Source: Pseudocercospora fijiensis CIRAD86 (Eukaryota > Ascomycota > Dothideomycetes > Mycosphaerellales > Mycosphaerellaceae). From it: a DNA stretch of 64,000 bases. A program made the translations under genes and the position numbers. Positions 1 to 11,864 of the stretch are shown piece by piece; positions within the stretch are counted from its first letter, which is position 1; each line of letters starts with the position of its first letter. The stretch covers positions 3,373,624-3,437,623 of the forward strand of contig NW_006921539.1 of NCBI RefSeq assembly GCF_000340215.1. The letters run 5' to 3'. Below the pieces are notes generated by a model. It was given only the letters and a program-made list of their open reading frames with translations. It was not told where the DNA came from and searched no databases.

Positions 1-578
1 AGAGATCGCTACACGCTTCACAGTGAGGCGTGGTTTCTTGAAGCGAACAGGCTGAAATCGTACGGTCCCGCCATTTTGCCGAGATGCGATCTGTGACAGG
101 AGTCGTCTTTGAGGGACTTGAATTAGACGAGGTGATTGTGTGTGTGTTTGCCGCTGTTGCTGCAATAATCGAGTGAGGCGAGGCGGACGTATGGGCTGTT
201 GCCGCAGCCGCAAGGTACGGGGAAGCATGTGCATGTCGACGGCTGAAAGAGTCGTGGCGGGAGGGCGAGAGAAGTGGTGAGAGGGTGTCGCTATCGATAT
301 GACATGTGCGCGATGTTGCGGAAATGGCTAGAAGTGCCGTGTGTGTTTGTTGGTCGAGATGTCGAAAGTGAAATGTGGTGAGGTGATAGAAACAATCGCC
401 GGCCGTCTTCTCGAAGGTTTCGGTGGCGGAGGAAGCAGTTCCGCTGACGATCAATCGACCCTGGAAGCGAAGGTGAGGCTTGGCAGACCGCGAGCTCTCT
501 CATAGAGGCACGGCACGATAGCATCAATACCGCCACCGCCATCTCATCGCCTCGCCTCGCCACGCCACGCCACCGACG
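1..578. other. upstream region of the Vps3844-domain gene
   Basis: I see no convincing gene here. A 90-codon open frame on the minus strand (291-563) has no recognisable motif. The last 40 bases before the ATG at 579 are a CG-rich run of short repeats (cctcgcctcgccacgccacg), as in many fungal 5' leaders. CA and TG dinucleotides are normal, so the DNA is not RIP-mutated. Confidence 0.5.
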
Positions 579-1801
579 ATGAAGCTCACCACGACGGGCA
601 TAATATCAGCGCTATGCTGGAGCGCGCGCATCGGTTCGGCCAGCACCGCGCATATCCTCACATACGACCCTCACCCGCAGCCTAGACATGACCCGCATTC
701 GAGAACGCTGTCGCCCGTGCCAGCGAGGTTACTGCTCGCGCAAAGGGCAGGCGTGGAGGACTATCATAGAGCAGATATAGCCAGGGACGAAGTGATCGAT
801 GCCATCAATGCCTATGGACTGCGGCATCGCATGTTCACGGAGCAGCGTGATGGCCCAAGGAGAGCTTTGATCCTGGTCGAAGGCGCTGAAGGGAAAGAGC
901 GTATGTGAAACTCCATATATTCGCGGGCTTCACTCTGACTGTGAATATCGCAGTCGACAGCCTCCGCTCAGCATATACGTCTGTGCAGGTGTCTCCAGCA
1001 CCGGCAGCGCATGCCAGCAAAGGTCTGTTCGTTGACCTCATAAAGCAATCTGACCCACGACCCCTCGCAGCCCTTTCGGACGATGCGGTCCTTGCCAACA
1101 TCAAGGAGACGAACAACGTCGTCGTGAATGGCGATATGTTCTACGTCGCTGACTCGCTGGCCGATGCCAGTGCAATGTTCGAGAAGCTTGCGAAGAGCAA
1201 CGAGTGGAGCATTACCGCGCTCATCTCGCCACCGGCAGACCTCTCTGCAAAGCAAGGAAAGGAAGAGAAGTTCCAATGGGGAACCTACGAGATCCCGCAA
1301 CGGCAAATCAAGGCAAAGCGAGACCGATCGCCAAAGGAGGAGCCTCTGACAGAAACACACGACTTCAAGCCCGTGCAGAGCTTCTCTGCTCCAGCCTCCT
1401 CTTTCGCCAACAATACTACACCACTTCGCGGCATCCTTCCGGCCTGCTTCACCTCGCAGTCCGCATGCGAAAGTGCAACAAGGAACTGCACGGGACACGG
1501 TGAATGCAGCAAGAAGTACCACGATCCCGACTCGCTGGCACCCGGTGGCAGTACAGGCCTGGACTGCTGGAGCTGCCAGTGCAAGTCGACCAAGAGCAGC
1601 GATGGCAAAAAGACGACTGTCTGGGGTGGACCAGCTTGCCAGAAGAAGGACGTCAGCGTGGAGTTCTGGCTGATCGCTCTCTTCACCGTCGGTCTGGTCT
1701 CGCTCATCGGATTTGCTGTTGGCACCCTGTTCTCGATGGGATCGGAAGAGCTGCCGAGCGTTATCGGCGCAGGCGTATCAGGGCCAACGGCGAGGAAGTA
1801 G
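579..1801 (+). CDS. Vps3844-domain (DUF3844) membrane protein
   Basis: Two exons, 579-900 and 954-1801, joined over a 53 bp intron (GTATGT..GCAG), give about 389 residues. The protein starts with a signal-peptide-like segment (MKLTTTGIISALCW). Its C-terminal third is a cysteine-rich EGF-like module (NCTGHGECSKKY, then a CWSCQC cluster), then VWGGPACQKKDVSVEFW, one transmembrane helix (LIALFTVGLVSLIGFAVG) and a short tail SEELPSVIGAGVSGP. That C-terminal block matches the fungal Vps3844 C-terminal domain, proposed to act in vacuolar sorting and ER or Golgi trafficking. The topology inferred is lumenal N-terminus with a short cytosolic tail. The function of the family is poorly known. The splice is supported by phase: one base of a Leu codon lies in exon 1 and two in exon 2, and the frame runs through the domain. 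Confidence 0.85.
901..953 (+). other. intron of the Vps3844-domain gene
   Basis: GTATGT donor and GCAG acceptor, 53 bp. It contains in-frame stops for exon 1 and restores the frame of the conserved C-terminal domain. Confidence 0.8.
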
Positions 1802-2168
1802 AAAGGATAATTTGGGGAGTGACGGAATATGTACCAGAAGCATTGGCGCGGCGTTCGGCGCGAAAGAGAGACGTCTATAAGTGCGAGACGGTATGTGATA
1901 TGTACCACCTGAATGTACAAGTTTGATATGAGTCTGCTGAATTTGACAGATTGCCTCACTTCCGCCACTCACTTCTCACTTAGGTTGCCTCACTTCTGGG
2001 CATCAACATCGTGATATCTTATCACACCATCGGACCACATCAAACCTCGCCACCTCTGCGCCTTTCTTCAAACAAACAACAACCACCTTGATCCAGGTTG
2101 GCAACTTGCACGTTCCAACCGGTTCTGCTCGCCTTTTCTCGCGTTAGAATCCGCGACGCGACCGCAGG
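1802..2168. other. intergenic region
   Basis: Terminator of the upstream gene and promoter of the next, both on the plus strand. The stretch 1940-2000 contains a short imperfect repeat of ttgcctcacttc. Nothing else is recognised. Confidence 0.5.
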
Positions 2169-3097
2169 GTGTCCACCATGCAGCATGCGCTCGACAAGTA
2201 CTGGCGCCTGAAGGAACCGGCACAGTATGGCCGGCCAAGTCAATTTCGCCGACTGCTAGCCGAAGCAGGATACAAAGAAAAGACTCGATCTCCCGAAAAA
2301 TACCTGGCGCGCATTCAGAAGGGTCTTATCTGCTACGATAAGTGTACCGATGCCGAGCTTCGCAAGTTTGCAACGGATAGGCGGGCTCACCGAAACCCCC
2401 AAAAGGTACGCTTTTTGAGATCGGTGAATGCTCTCATCGTCGTGTTACTCACCCTTCTCTGCAGGTTGGCCGGGCCACTTTGATCGAACACCTTGAGATG
2501 GCAGATAGCAGGCTTGAATTCCGTGGCTTCATGGATCTACCACCTGAACTTCGCAACAACGTCTATGAGCTCTACGTTGCAGACTTTCCGACCTTGCTCA
2601 CGCCCTCTCAGCCACCCATCACTCGAGTTTCCCGTCAAGTCCGCGACGAAGCTCTTTCGACATTCTACGCGTGCTGCGACTTCAGGATCGAACTCTTTCG
2701 GTGTTCCAAGATACCTTTTCGTTGCACATTCTCAATCCAGACCATCTGCTTCCTTCAAAATCTGCGAGTCGTCGATATGGGTCGATTGAGTGGTCTCACA
2801 GTCAACTTTCTAATTATGAGAGGGAAATTCAAGATCTCAAAGAGCATCTTCAAGCTCGTGAAGGACAAGACTGACAATTATTCGGCCATTCTCGATGAAG
2901 AATGGTACGCCGGAAACGATGAGCGTCGGCGCGAGGCTCAGAAGGGATGGGACGACTATCTTAAGGAGAGGAAGCTGAGCACGGGAGAGAAGAAGCTCGA
3001 AGTAAGATGGAAAATGTCTTGAATCGGGGTGCCCTGACTAACATATTTTCAACAGATCGGCGACATCTGGTCGCTTCGAACATTCATAGAGGCTTAA
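2169..3097 (+). CDS. 2EXR/F-box-like hypothetical protein
   Basis: Three exons: 2169-2405, 2465-3001 and 3056-3097. Introns are GTACGC..TGCAG and GTAAGA..ACAG, all phase 0, giving about 271 residues. The middle holds FMDLPPELRNNVYELYVADF followed by PPITRVSRQVRDEALSTFYA. This is the LPxELRxxIY...SRQIRxEAxxxFY pattern of the 2EXR and F-box-like proteins that are abundant in dothideomycetes. The C-terminal third is rich in Lys, Glu and Arg and ends IGDIWSLRTFIEA. Neither the partner nor the function is known; membership of the F-box superfamily is inferred from the hydrophobic and Arg spacing only. The third exon is small, and its assignment rests on good splice sites and phase. Confidence 0.7.
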
Positions 3098-4677
3098 GGT
3101 GGGCCGCCTCACCCAGGAACGCTCCTCCGCAAGGCGGCCGTACGTTCCTGCAGTATACTCAACAAAAAACGACGCTTCGACATACCATACCCATTTGCGA
3201 GCATTGATAGCGACCATCGGGACTTCAGGATCGTTGCCCACGCTATAACAGCGATGCTTGGTCCTCAGCGCTGCGAACTCTCCCAGAGATAGTTTCAGCA
3301 GGCCGAGCTCATTCAGACTGCTTCAAGATAGGGCAGTGCTTACGATATCATGAAAATTCATCTTACTTGGAAAAGCAAATGTTCCAGTCCACCATCCATC
3401 CCATCATGTGCTTCTCGGAATTTTTCGACGGAAATCAAGCGGCACCTGATGCAGACCGTGTTTCTTCGCTGACAGTCACAGTGCTCGATACATTGTGAAG
3501 GGCGGCCGGCTGTCATACAGCAAGTTCCGTGGATATCAGAGCGACAAGCCACATGCCCTGCCCTCAGCGCTTCTAACGAATGCAACAACCATCGTGGCAG
3601 AACTAAAGAAGATCTCCGTGCAACGAACAACTACATGTATGTATCCACCATCGACGGCAGGCCCAGCGCGCACATTCGACACTTCCCAGCGCTTTATTTA
3701 ACGGGGCAGGAAGTTCCCGTGATGACGAAGGAGCGATTATGTTGTGTGGATTCATAAAGCTATTCTTGATGTGAAGGCGAATGAGTACGTTTTTCAAGGA
3801 GGAAGAGAGAGAGAGGATGGAAGGATTCAGGTTATGCAGGTCGAGAATTCTAGGTAGCATGAGTAGGTCTGGTGCTCAGATTCGGTGAAGCGAACGTTTT
3901 ACCGTCTGGTAGAAGGTTTCGTTCTTGTTCTTACTGTGACTCCTGAACTAGCAACGGCCTTCGTTGCATTCGTGCTCCCACCTTTTGTCGCCTGATTGAT
4001 ACACCTCGTGCATGCGCTCGCTGATCCGGTCACTCCTGGCTGGCTCGGAGGGTGGTAGAGATGCTTCGATCGCGATCAGAGTGGCGACGACGGGGATGAA
4101 TATGCTGATCCTCCAGTTGTGGCCTGTGTGTGCAACGTTGGAGTTCGTTTCGAAAAGGCTCGAGGATGTGATGCACATGGGTCAAGGTGATGCGATCTAG
4201 GCAAACGTCTTTTTGATTCTCTGGAGGCGATTTCTTCGAGCTCTGCATCTCTTAGAGATTCAAATCTAGGAGAAATTGCGGTCCTGCTTCGCACCTTACC
4301 AAGCCAGCGTCAGCTTGGGGATGACCATTATGGCTTGTGGGTGACTAGGTGCTAAATGTCGCTGCTCGATTTCCCGGTGCAGGTCACGGTCATCTCATCG
4401 ACAACGAGACGTCGTGCAAATGAATATACCATGTGGTGCTGCCAAGTCGATATAAAGGTCAACAAAAGCTGAGGCCAAAGGTCTTGGGTTACGCTGTCCG
4501 TTGCAAGTAAGATCTTCGGGCTGGCTTTGGACGCACAATTGGTCTTGCAGAACACATTTTCGTGTGCGTCTTCTCCAGAACTCTCCGCTTTCGAGGCATG
4601 GCGCATGAGGTCGCATGAATTATTGCGAAGGTCATTTATGATCCAGACGCTCCATCAGCGTTTCCTCGCCAGTCTCC
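3098..4677. other. intergenic region, no clear gene
   Basis: Several short open frames exist on both strands but none has a motif, a plausible start context or convincing length. Positions 3180-3320 downstream of the 2EXR-like gene could be a decayed extension of it (a translated run SDHRDFRIVAHAITAM), interrupted by stops. DNA is not RIP-mutated. Confidence 0.4.
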
Positions 4678-5187
4678 TCACCCTTCTCGCTTCCCACCAT
4701 GCACGCCATACCGCCATGCCATATAACCTGCCACGCCGACCATACTCCCGACTCCAGCTCCCCCAGCGACTCTCATTGCCCTCCGCATTCCCGTCACCTT
4801 CACCGTACTCTGCCGCAAGGCCGCCATCGCTCCAACCACAGTACCAATCAGCGACCAATCATCCGTTTCAACTTGTCCTTTATTCTCCAATAGCCGCCAC
4901 GACCGATCCCGCCACTCTATCTCTTCTCTTCCATACATTCTTCCATAAGTCGCAGGCACCATGAGCGCCGTCGTTACGAGAGCCCATCGTCCAGTGATAG
5001 GTAAAATCGCTGCACGTGCTATTGAGCTTCTGCCACGAACGCAGCCGTATGCAGATTGAATTGCAACCGAGCCAAGACCGAGTGTTGTGCCTGTTTGGAA
5101 GCCACGATAGAGGACGTGGCTGTAGAGGAGCGTGTGTGAGTACGGCTGCTCTTCTGCATAAGGGGTGTGAGGGAAGAATCGAGACAT
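4678..5187 (-). CDS. small conserved-looking fungal membrane protein
   Basis: Single exon of 169 residues starting MSRFFPHTPYAEEQPYSHTL. Two or three hydrophobic glycine-rich segments are visible: GFQTGTTLGLGSVAIQSAYG, ALVTTALMVPATYG and the C-terminal GGAGVGSMVGVAGYMAWRYG. A charged stretch (REEIEWRDRSWRLLENKGQV) lies between the second and third. The pattern resembles short fungal multi-pass membrane proteins, possibly the DUF1757 family. I recognise the style rather than a proven family. No function can be assigned. The gene is divergent from the phosphotransferase at 5686, with about 500 bp between the two starts. Confidence 0.6.
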   Translation of the reverse strand: MSRFFPHTPYAEEQPYSHTLLYSHVLYRGFQTGTTLGLGSVAIQSAYGCVRGRSSIARAAILPITGRWALVTTALMVPATYGRMYGREEIEWRDRSWRLLENKGQVETDDWSLIGTVVGAMAALRQSTVKVTGMRRAMRVAGGAGVGSMVGVAGYMAWRYGVHGGKREG

Positions 5188-5685
5188 GGTGATGCTACTT
5201 TGCTGAATGTGAGAGGTGCTCTTTCTGCAGTTGAAATGATTAATATGTCTGTGTATGGCTGTGCTGTGCTAATATTTCGTCAATCGCGAGTATTTGTGCC
5301 TACCTCTGCCAGCTTATCACCATCCCAGCATCGAGCTCGGTGATACCGTGGCATTCTAGCATTTGCAACGGGTACGTACGTACTCCTTCAAAGCCACAGT
5401 CGAAGAGAACAGCGGAATACCAGGTAGAGCTCCCACCTCACGTGCACGGAGATTAATTTCGCCGCCATCCCAACCAATCACAAGCATGCACCAAAAACCC
5501 CCTTCCTACTTCAACCTCACCACCTCATCAAAAGCACGTTCCACATCAAATTTCGGCGGTGCAACGAAACGCGATCACTCCTTTTCCAGCTGACTAGTAT
5601 GGTGGTACGATAGCGAAGAAAAGCGAATTTCCGGGCGGTGGCATTTTCTTTCCTCCCTACAGCACCAAAGAAAAAGAAAAAAACA
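5188..5685. other. divergent promoter region
   Basis: Lies between the start of the minus-strand membrane protein gene and the plus-strand phosphotransferase gene, so it should hold both promoters. The last 20 bases before the ATG at 5686 are A-rich (aaagaaaaagaaaaaaaca), a favourable fungal start context. No specific site is identified. Confidence 0.5.
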
Positions 5686-7055
5686 ATGGCCGACAAGAGT
5701 ACGTCGGCAATTCTCGAAGCGAGTCGGCAGCTGGAAAACGGTGGTGCTGATGAAAGTGCTATAACAGAGAGACCTGCTCCATCATCAGGGAGCCTCTCGG
5801 AGGAAGGACTCAAACACTTCAAGACGTACAAGTACTCTTCCGTCGACCTGTCGCCGATTTCGAATTATATTTTGAAACATTATGTACGTACAATCATCTT
5901 GTCTCCTCGAATTTTTTTGGCTGGTTGCTAGAAGTGTCATTGACGGTTTGAGTGTAGTGGAATTACTGCGTAGAATGGTTACCGTTATGGCTGGCTCCAA
6001 ATATGGTCACACTCATTGGATTCCTCTTCGTAATTGGGAACGTCGGGTTGCAACAGCTCATGGATCCGGATCTTACTGGACCTCAGCATGCTTGGGTATA
6101 CTACAGTTATGCTTTTGGGGTTTGGGCATACTCGACTATGGATAATATTGATGGCAAGCAAGCGAGACGGACAGGCACTTCTTCTGGACTCGGAGAACTG
6201 TTTGATCATGGCATTGACTCGCTGAACTGCACTCTGGCATCCCTGCTCGAAGTGTCTGCAATGGCTCTTGGCCCCACGCGCATTGGTGCTTTGACAGCCC
6301 TCATACCCTGCTTGCCGATGTTCTTCTCGACCTGGGAGACGTATCATACACATACCCTGTATCTCGGCTACTTCAACGGGCCAACAGAAGGCTTACTCTT
6401 GGCTTCAACAATCATGCTGCTTTCTGGAATTCATGGTCCTCAAATTTGGCACAAGCCGTTGGCGGACGTGGTGGGACAGAAGGAAGTGCTTGGCTCGATG
6501 TCCATGGTCGATCTTTGGGCTGCGATCCTCTTGATCGCGTTCTTCACAGCTCACTTGCCGGGCTGCGTGATCAATGTGGTCAGGGCAAGAAGAGCAAAGA
6601 ATCTTCCGCTTATGCCAGTATTCTTGGAGTGGTCGCCGATGATCGTCTTTAGTGGAGCTCTTGTTGCATGGCTGGGCTCACCATACTCCGCATTGCTCCA
6701 AGACAATCATTTGTGCCTACTTTGCCTTACGTTGTCGTTCGTCTTTGGTCGCATGACGACCAAGACCATCCTCGCTCACTTAACGCGGCAACCTTTCCCA
6801 TACTGGACAGGCTTGTTGGCTCCTTTGGTAGGTGGGGCCATCATGGTGAATCTTCCATATATTGGCTTCAGCCCTGCATCTTCGGAGATTCAGCTATACT
6901 ATCTTTGGGCGTACTTCGTGGCATCGATGATTGTGTATGGTCGATGGGCGTATGTGGTCTGCACTGCAATCTGCGATTATCTCGGCATCAACTGTCTTAC
7001 GATACCCGAGGAGAAATGGAGAGCGTTACAAGCGCAGAAGGGCAAGAATTCATGA
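5686..7055 (+). CDS. EPT1: choline/ethanolamine phosphotransferase (CDP-alcohol family)
   Basis: Exons 5686-5883 and 5958-7055, with an intron GTACGT..TGTAG in phase 0, give about 431 residues. Across the junction the protein reads ILKHY then WNYCVEWLPLWLAPN, the usual entry to this family. The catalytic CDP-alcohol phosphotransferase motif D-G-x2-A-R-x8-G-x3-D-x3-D is intact as DGKQARRTGTSSGLGELFDH followed by GID, at about residues 130-155. Multiple hydrophobic helices follow. The enzyme transfers phosphocholine or phosphoethanolamine from the CDP-alcohol to diacylglycerol in the ER or Golgi membrane, the last step of the Kennedy pathway. Sequence inspection cannot tell choline from ethanolamine preference, so the symbol is a family-level choice. 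An in-frame ATG lies upstream at 5638, but 5686 has the better context. Confidence 0.88.
5884..5957 (+). other. intron of the phosphotransferase gene
   Basis: GTACGT donor and GTGTAG acceptor, 74 bp. Removal joins ...LKHY to WNYC... in frame. Confidence 0.8.
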
Positions 7056-7676
7056 TGCGGCGGCATTGGATCCGACGACATGTAGAAGGCATATACTCAG
7101 CTAGTGAATGAAATGGACGCTCAACGCTGCCATATAAGTGAACGATGGAGGAGATTCAAGGTGTTGGCGGCCATTTTTTGTCGAATTCGATATCGCTGGC
7201 GGCATTGTGGGAGACGCAACTTGGTTGCACAAGTGGTGAGAGGCCATTATTACAAGTAACTTCAGCAGGGACGAAACGGCAGCTGCTACGGAGGTGATGT
7301 CTCGAACGCGATGCTGCTGGAGCATTTCCGGTGGAAGCGCGCGTCTTCGTACTAAGCGGTCTGGACTGATCATCGGTGACTCTCTCGGCACAAATCACAT
7401 GGACAATGCATACGCCACGCCGTTCACAAGATCTCGCCACAGGGCTGCATGTAGCTGAGGGTCGCATCTGAGGCAAAGGACCGAAGGCAAGGCACGATGG
7501 CGTGCTGAGGATGACTCGCTCAGCATTTGTAGGCTGAGAAGGCACGGCGTTCGTCGTCGTCGTCGGCTTGGCGAGAGCTAGGTTGGATCTGGTTGTCGGC
7601 GTCTGACGGCCTGTGACAATTCGACTCGAGGCCGTTTGCGTCGAATTTCGCCGCGAAAAAGACCGGGCCTTGCCCA
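7056..7676. other. unique DNA between the phosphotransferase gene and the transposon island
   Basis: Contains a 3' flank of the phosphotransferase gene and then about 500 bases with open but unrecognised frames. The best is complement 7156-7677, which lacks an ATG and abuts the transposon end at 7677. It may be chance or a gene tail cut by the insertion. CA and TG dinucleotides are normal up to 7676, so mutation stops at the transposon border. Confidence 0.5.
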
Positions 7677-7982
7677 CTACCTCCGTTCAGGCCTTTGTGC
7701 ATTAAGGATTACGTTGCGCGGTGGTGAATTGGTCAGATTGCACGTGATAGATTTAAATTAGGGCTAGCTTCCGTCTTTCCGAACAACCAATCACACACTA
7801 CTCTACCTAATCCTTTGCCTAAAGGCCTGAAGCTAAACCGCTAATTTTCATCGTGGATTCCGCTATTAAAATACGATCTCGCTATACTAACGACAACTAG
7901 CAAATCCAATACGAGGAGGTTATAGCCCTACTAATTGCGAATTAGAATATCCAAAAATCTCGTATATGCGACGTATATACGT
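7677..7982 (+). repeat. left terminal inverted repeat, 306 bp
   Basis: Matches the reverse complement of 19411-19716 over its whole length. Differences are nearly all C/T or G/A in CA or TG context (for example tttgtgcatt here against tttgtacatt in the other copy). The left copy keeps more CA and TG near its outer edge. Confidence 0.9.
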
Positions 7983-8460
7983 TAAGTTATACTAAATCCC
8001 GCGAGGCGACTTTATTTATAGCTATCCGCTGCTAGCGCACCTAATATACACCGAAACAACAACTCCTAAATCTCGCGTACCTAATACTTAGAGGTCCTTA
8101 ATTAGGGCCTTCCGACTAACTTATTTGCTATAAGTAACTACGTGCGACTTCTTACTATCGAGTTCTCGTCGAGGCGGGAAATAGAGGCCGTAACGACCTC
8201 CTTCAATCTTAACCGAACTAACTCGAGGCCCTTCGTAGAGTACTTCTCAATTACTTTAATAAGACACTCGAGTGCCTACGGTATAGTAGTGCTAAGTTCT
8301 CGTTACTCCGGCGACGCTATTTACTAGCGGCTTAGAAGGCACTAGATTTATTACCCCTAATATACTCGAAACCTCCGCGAGCTCGTAGATCTAGTATTTC
8401 CGACTAATATTGCTATAAATACCGTGCTTGTGCGATACCGCATTGTTAAGATATAGCTAA

Positions 8461-11400
8461 ATAGCAGACGCGACTTTAGCTAGCTACTTAAGTCGACATT
8501 TCGAATACTAATTAATACCCGCGATACTAACCAATATAAGCGGCTCCGACTTGACTAATTAAGCTAACACTTCCGAGCTCAATCGTCGTAGCGGAGATAA
8601 TTAGCATAGCTCTTCTTATCTAATAGAAGCGCTACTAATATCTAAACTAGACCGTCGTAGCGAAGAAGATATCGGCCTGCCGCCTCGACTAGACGATAAA
8701 GACAAGGAAATGCCTACTCCGGAAGACCTATCGCTACTAGGAGAGACTTCCGATATACTAGGCCCTTTATCCGATCTGCTAGGTCCTGCATTCGCTAGTG
8801 CATTCGCCGGTCTAGTACTCGATAAAGATCGCCGCCGCTAGCGCTAGTACTATAGCGACTACTATAACTCTAAGAACATACTAGGCGATAAGGACCGCTT
8901 AGCTGCTCGCCGCTAGCCTACTCGCCTTTAGCCTGCTCGCCTTTAGCCTACTAAAGAGCGCGCTGCTCCTCGCCGCCTACGAACCGCTAATCGCAACATT
9001 ACATATAATTAGCTAGTTAATAATAGTCTAACTAAGGATAAGGATGCTAATATAGATAAAGAGCCGTAGAGCGAGGGCGAACTAGAGCGTAAGCGCCGTA
9101 CTAGCAATGCCTCCGATAATAACGATCAGCCTATTTGGCATTCTAGTAAGCGCGGCCTCGATAAGATAAACGACGAGGAAGAGGGCGAACTCGAGCCTAC
9201 TAGCAATCGTAGTCCGCGCCGTACACTAAAGTAGAAGTACGCCCTCGCTATAAAGTACCTTGCTTAGCTTAAATTACCGATAGAGAAGATGTTGTTTATA
9301 TAGTTTAGCAATAAGGGCACTAAGACCTATCGTAAGCGGGTGCAGGCTATACAAGACATGCTATCTAATAAGCATCTTATTAGTGCTATCTAGCTGCGAG
9401 CTGAGGTTAAGAACTTAATTAGCAAGAAGTTCTTTAATGCGTATAAGCTAGAAGACAGTCTTGCCGTACTACGTCGCCTATCCGAGATATACGATGTAAT
9501 CTATAATATCGCCCTAAATTGGTACCGCCTTCTCGAGGATTTTATACTGCTAAATACCCGTAAGGATACTATATAGCGAGCAATGTCGTTCGAGGACAAG
9601 CGGAACATAATGTAGAAGCGTATCTATACGATTACGTATATAGTAGTGTATTTAATAGCACTAAAGCGGGCCTCCTAGATGCTAAAGTCGCTTAGCCTTC
9701 TGTTAGTATATGTTAGCAATCTTCTAGCACCTCTTATCGACACCCTCTATAGTATAGGTCTGCTTCCTACGTATAAGACTATACAAGCCTTAATTAAGAA
9801 GAATGCTAATACTTAGCGGCTGAAGATCTTAGAATGGGCTAAGTTGTATATCTAGTAGATCTGCTACGACAACTTCAATCGCTAGGCAAAGCGGAAGGAC
9901 TAAGGCATTGCCGACAATAATGAACAGGTCAATATTACTAACTCGTATATCGCCCTCTACGAGGATATATTAGAGGGTAGTTTAACGTAGGATATACTAG
10001 ACCGCTCGAAGCTAGTCCTAACTAAGAACATTATCTAAAACATCGACAATAATAATGCTATTATAGCAGTCGAAATGTACTAGCTCTACGAAGCTTGTAT
10101 ATATGTATTTGGTAACGCGATTAAGACGATCTTCAAGGTAGCGAAGGATACCGGCAACCTAGTCGAAGAACTAGTATATCCGGAGATTGACTATAGCTTC
10201 CGTAGTAAGACTCAGCTACTAGCTATGCCTCTATCGTAGAATAATGAGATCTCGAATAAGGGCACCGCCTTAGTACACGACGATATCTACTAGGGCAATC
10301 TAGGTCTAAAGCTAGAGGATCCGATTTTCGATAATAGATTAATTATTAACGTTAGTAATCAGCTAACTATCGAGCGTATATTAGCTATAATCTTTAGTAG
10401 TATCGAGAACAAGGCTGCATACGATAGGAAGTAGCATGTCCTTCTAGTGCCCGCTTAGTTCTACATCTTTATAAACCTATACTTTATACTATTCCGTACC
10501 TATTAGAACAAGAACAAGGCCGGCGATCGTATAGACTTCTCTCTATTATCGGATGTCGATTTCTAGGGTATAAAAGAGGTCAATCTAAAGTTACTAAAAT
10601 TCTTCCGTATATAGAGACTACTAAAGCGTTGCTTTAAGGCCCGCACCGTCGCCGTATTCCTCTAGATTATAGTTAACCGTAGCTATATCTCTAAGGATCT
10701 TGTTAGCGAAGGTAACTAGACCCGGCCTAAGGTCGTTAAGTAGGCTATTGTCGAGAAGATGTCCGCTACTGAGTATATAGATATCCTAAAGGAGATATAT
10801 AAGCTACTCCTATTACTAGAAGCATAGGAGGGAATGCCTAATCGACCTGCCTCTACCGACAATAGCGCTGCACTAGCTAGGCTAGATAGGGCCTTTACAT
10901 CTATATATAGACTAATGAAGGAGATCTCTTTGTTTCTACGCGTCCGCTATGCTATCCGTATATAGGATATCGGTCACCTTCGTCGATGCGTAGACTATAC
11001 GATCCCTATATTCCTTAGAGCTAGACAGAGCAACTATAGTCGTCTAATAACCTATTTCTATTTCCTCCTCAATAAGGGTAGTACTAAGGACCTATAGAAG
11101 GCGGTCCTTGCTACTGCAACAGTTAATTAGTCTAGAAAGAAGGGCTATGCTGTCGGTAGTAATAAGATGATTGAGCTTATTAACTATGCCCTATCCGAGG
11201 ACTATAATCGCCTTACTAATTCGACTTATAGACTTGCTACTGCCTTTAAGCGAGTATCGATAAACCGAGAGTTATCTCGCCTTATCCGCGATATATTTAA
11301 GGAGAATTCTAGTGTCTATCGGACTAGTTACTATACTAATAAGGACATTAGCGCGGGCGTATTTAATCGAGCTAATAAGATCCGTATCGATAGGTTCGCG

Positions 11401-11808
11401 AAGTAGCAGTACGGAGATTTTACGCTCTCGGACGATATCTAGAATATCGGTGCAGATTAGATACTATTAGTCGTCGAGAACTTTAACGCTACTAACTAGA
11501 ACTTCATTCGAGGCCGTACTACGGTGCTAGAATCTAATGCCTTAGAGGGTCCTAATGCTGCAAAGCGCCTAGATAGTGTTGATTACGGTCTAATTGAAGA
11601 TACAGTACTTAATCTAGAGCGAGATAATATATAGGTTTAGCTTACAAATAGTACTGCTTAGCTATTCGAGGGTGTAGAAACCTAGGACCTAACTAGTATA
11701 GGCACAGGCACTGGCGCTAGCGCTAGCAACGGTGGAGTAGAAGGAGCTAATATAGGTCTCCTCGCACGCATAGGTAGCCTTAGTAGTAAGGGTGGCAGTA
11801 ACTTTTAA
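8461..11808 (+). pseudogene. Academ/DUF6589-like transposase, RIP-broken
   Basis: One frame runs through about 1,100 codons, interrupted only by TAG and TAA, and ends at TAA 11806-11808; the N-terminus is uncertain. Order of landmarks: a charged N-terminal region; YDNFN near 9868; NVSNQLTIERI near 10350, then a VLLVPAxFYIFINLYFI segment near 10440; and DIGHLRRCVDYTIPIFLRAR near 10970-11025, followed by YSRLITYFYFLL. Last come SRKKGYAVGSNKMIELINYA and a conserved-looking helical block to 11406. This order (DNxN, GDQLTxxRI, LPVPGLFHxxMN, GDIGRxxxxLP..., then HNNRLIK-like) is that of DUF6589 proteins of fungal Academ transposons. The longest surviving open piece is 11167-11406. Family knowledge is applied from memory; no search was run. 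Confidence 0.7.
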
Positions 11809-11813
11809 AGGAA

Positions 11814-11864
11814 CAGAGCATAGAGTATAGAGCATAGAGTATAGAGCATAGAGCATAGAGCATA
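11814..11864 (+). repeat. 7 bp tandem repeat (atagagc)
   Basis: About seven tandem units of atagagc with RIP-type variants (atagagt), directly after the transposase stop codon. Confidence 0.8.

Noticed and set aside
3180..3320. Extra exon or pseudogene after the 2EXR-like gene
   Set aside because: A short protein-like run is present but stops and lack of splice sites prevent a supported model.
7156..7677. 173-codon open frame on the minus strand as a host gene
   Set aside because: It starts with GTG at the transposon border, has no motif, and a second frame is equally open.
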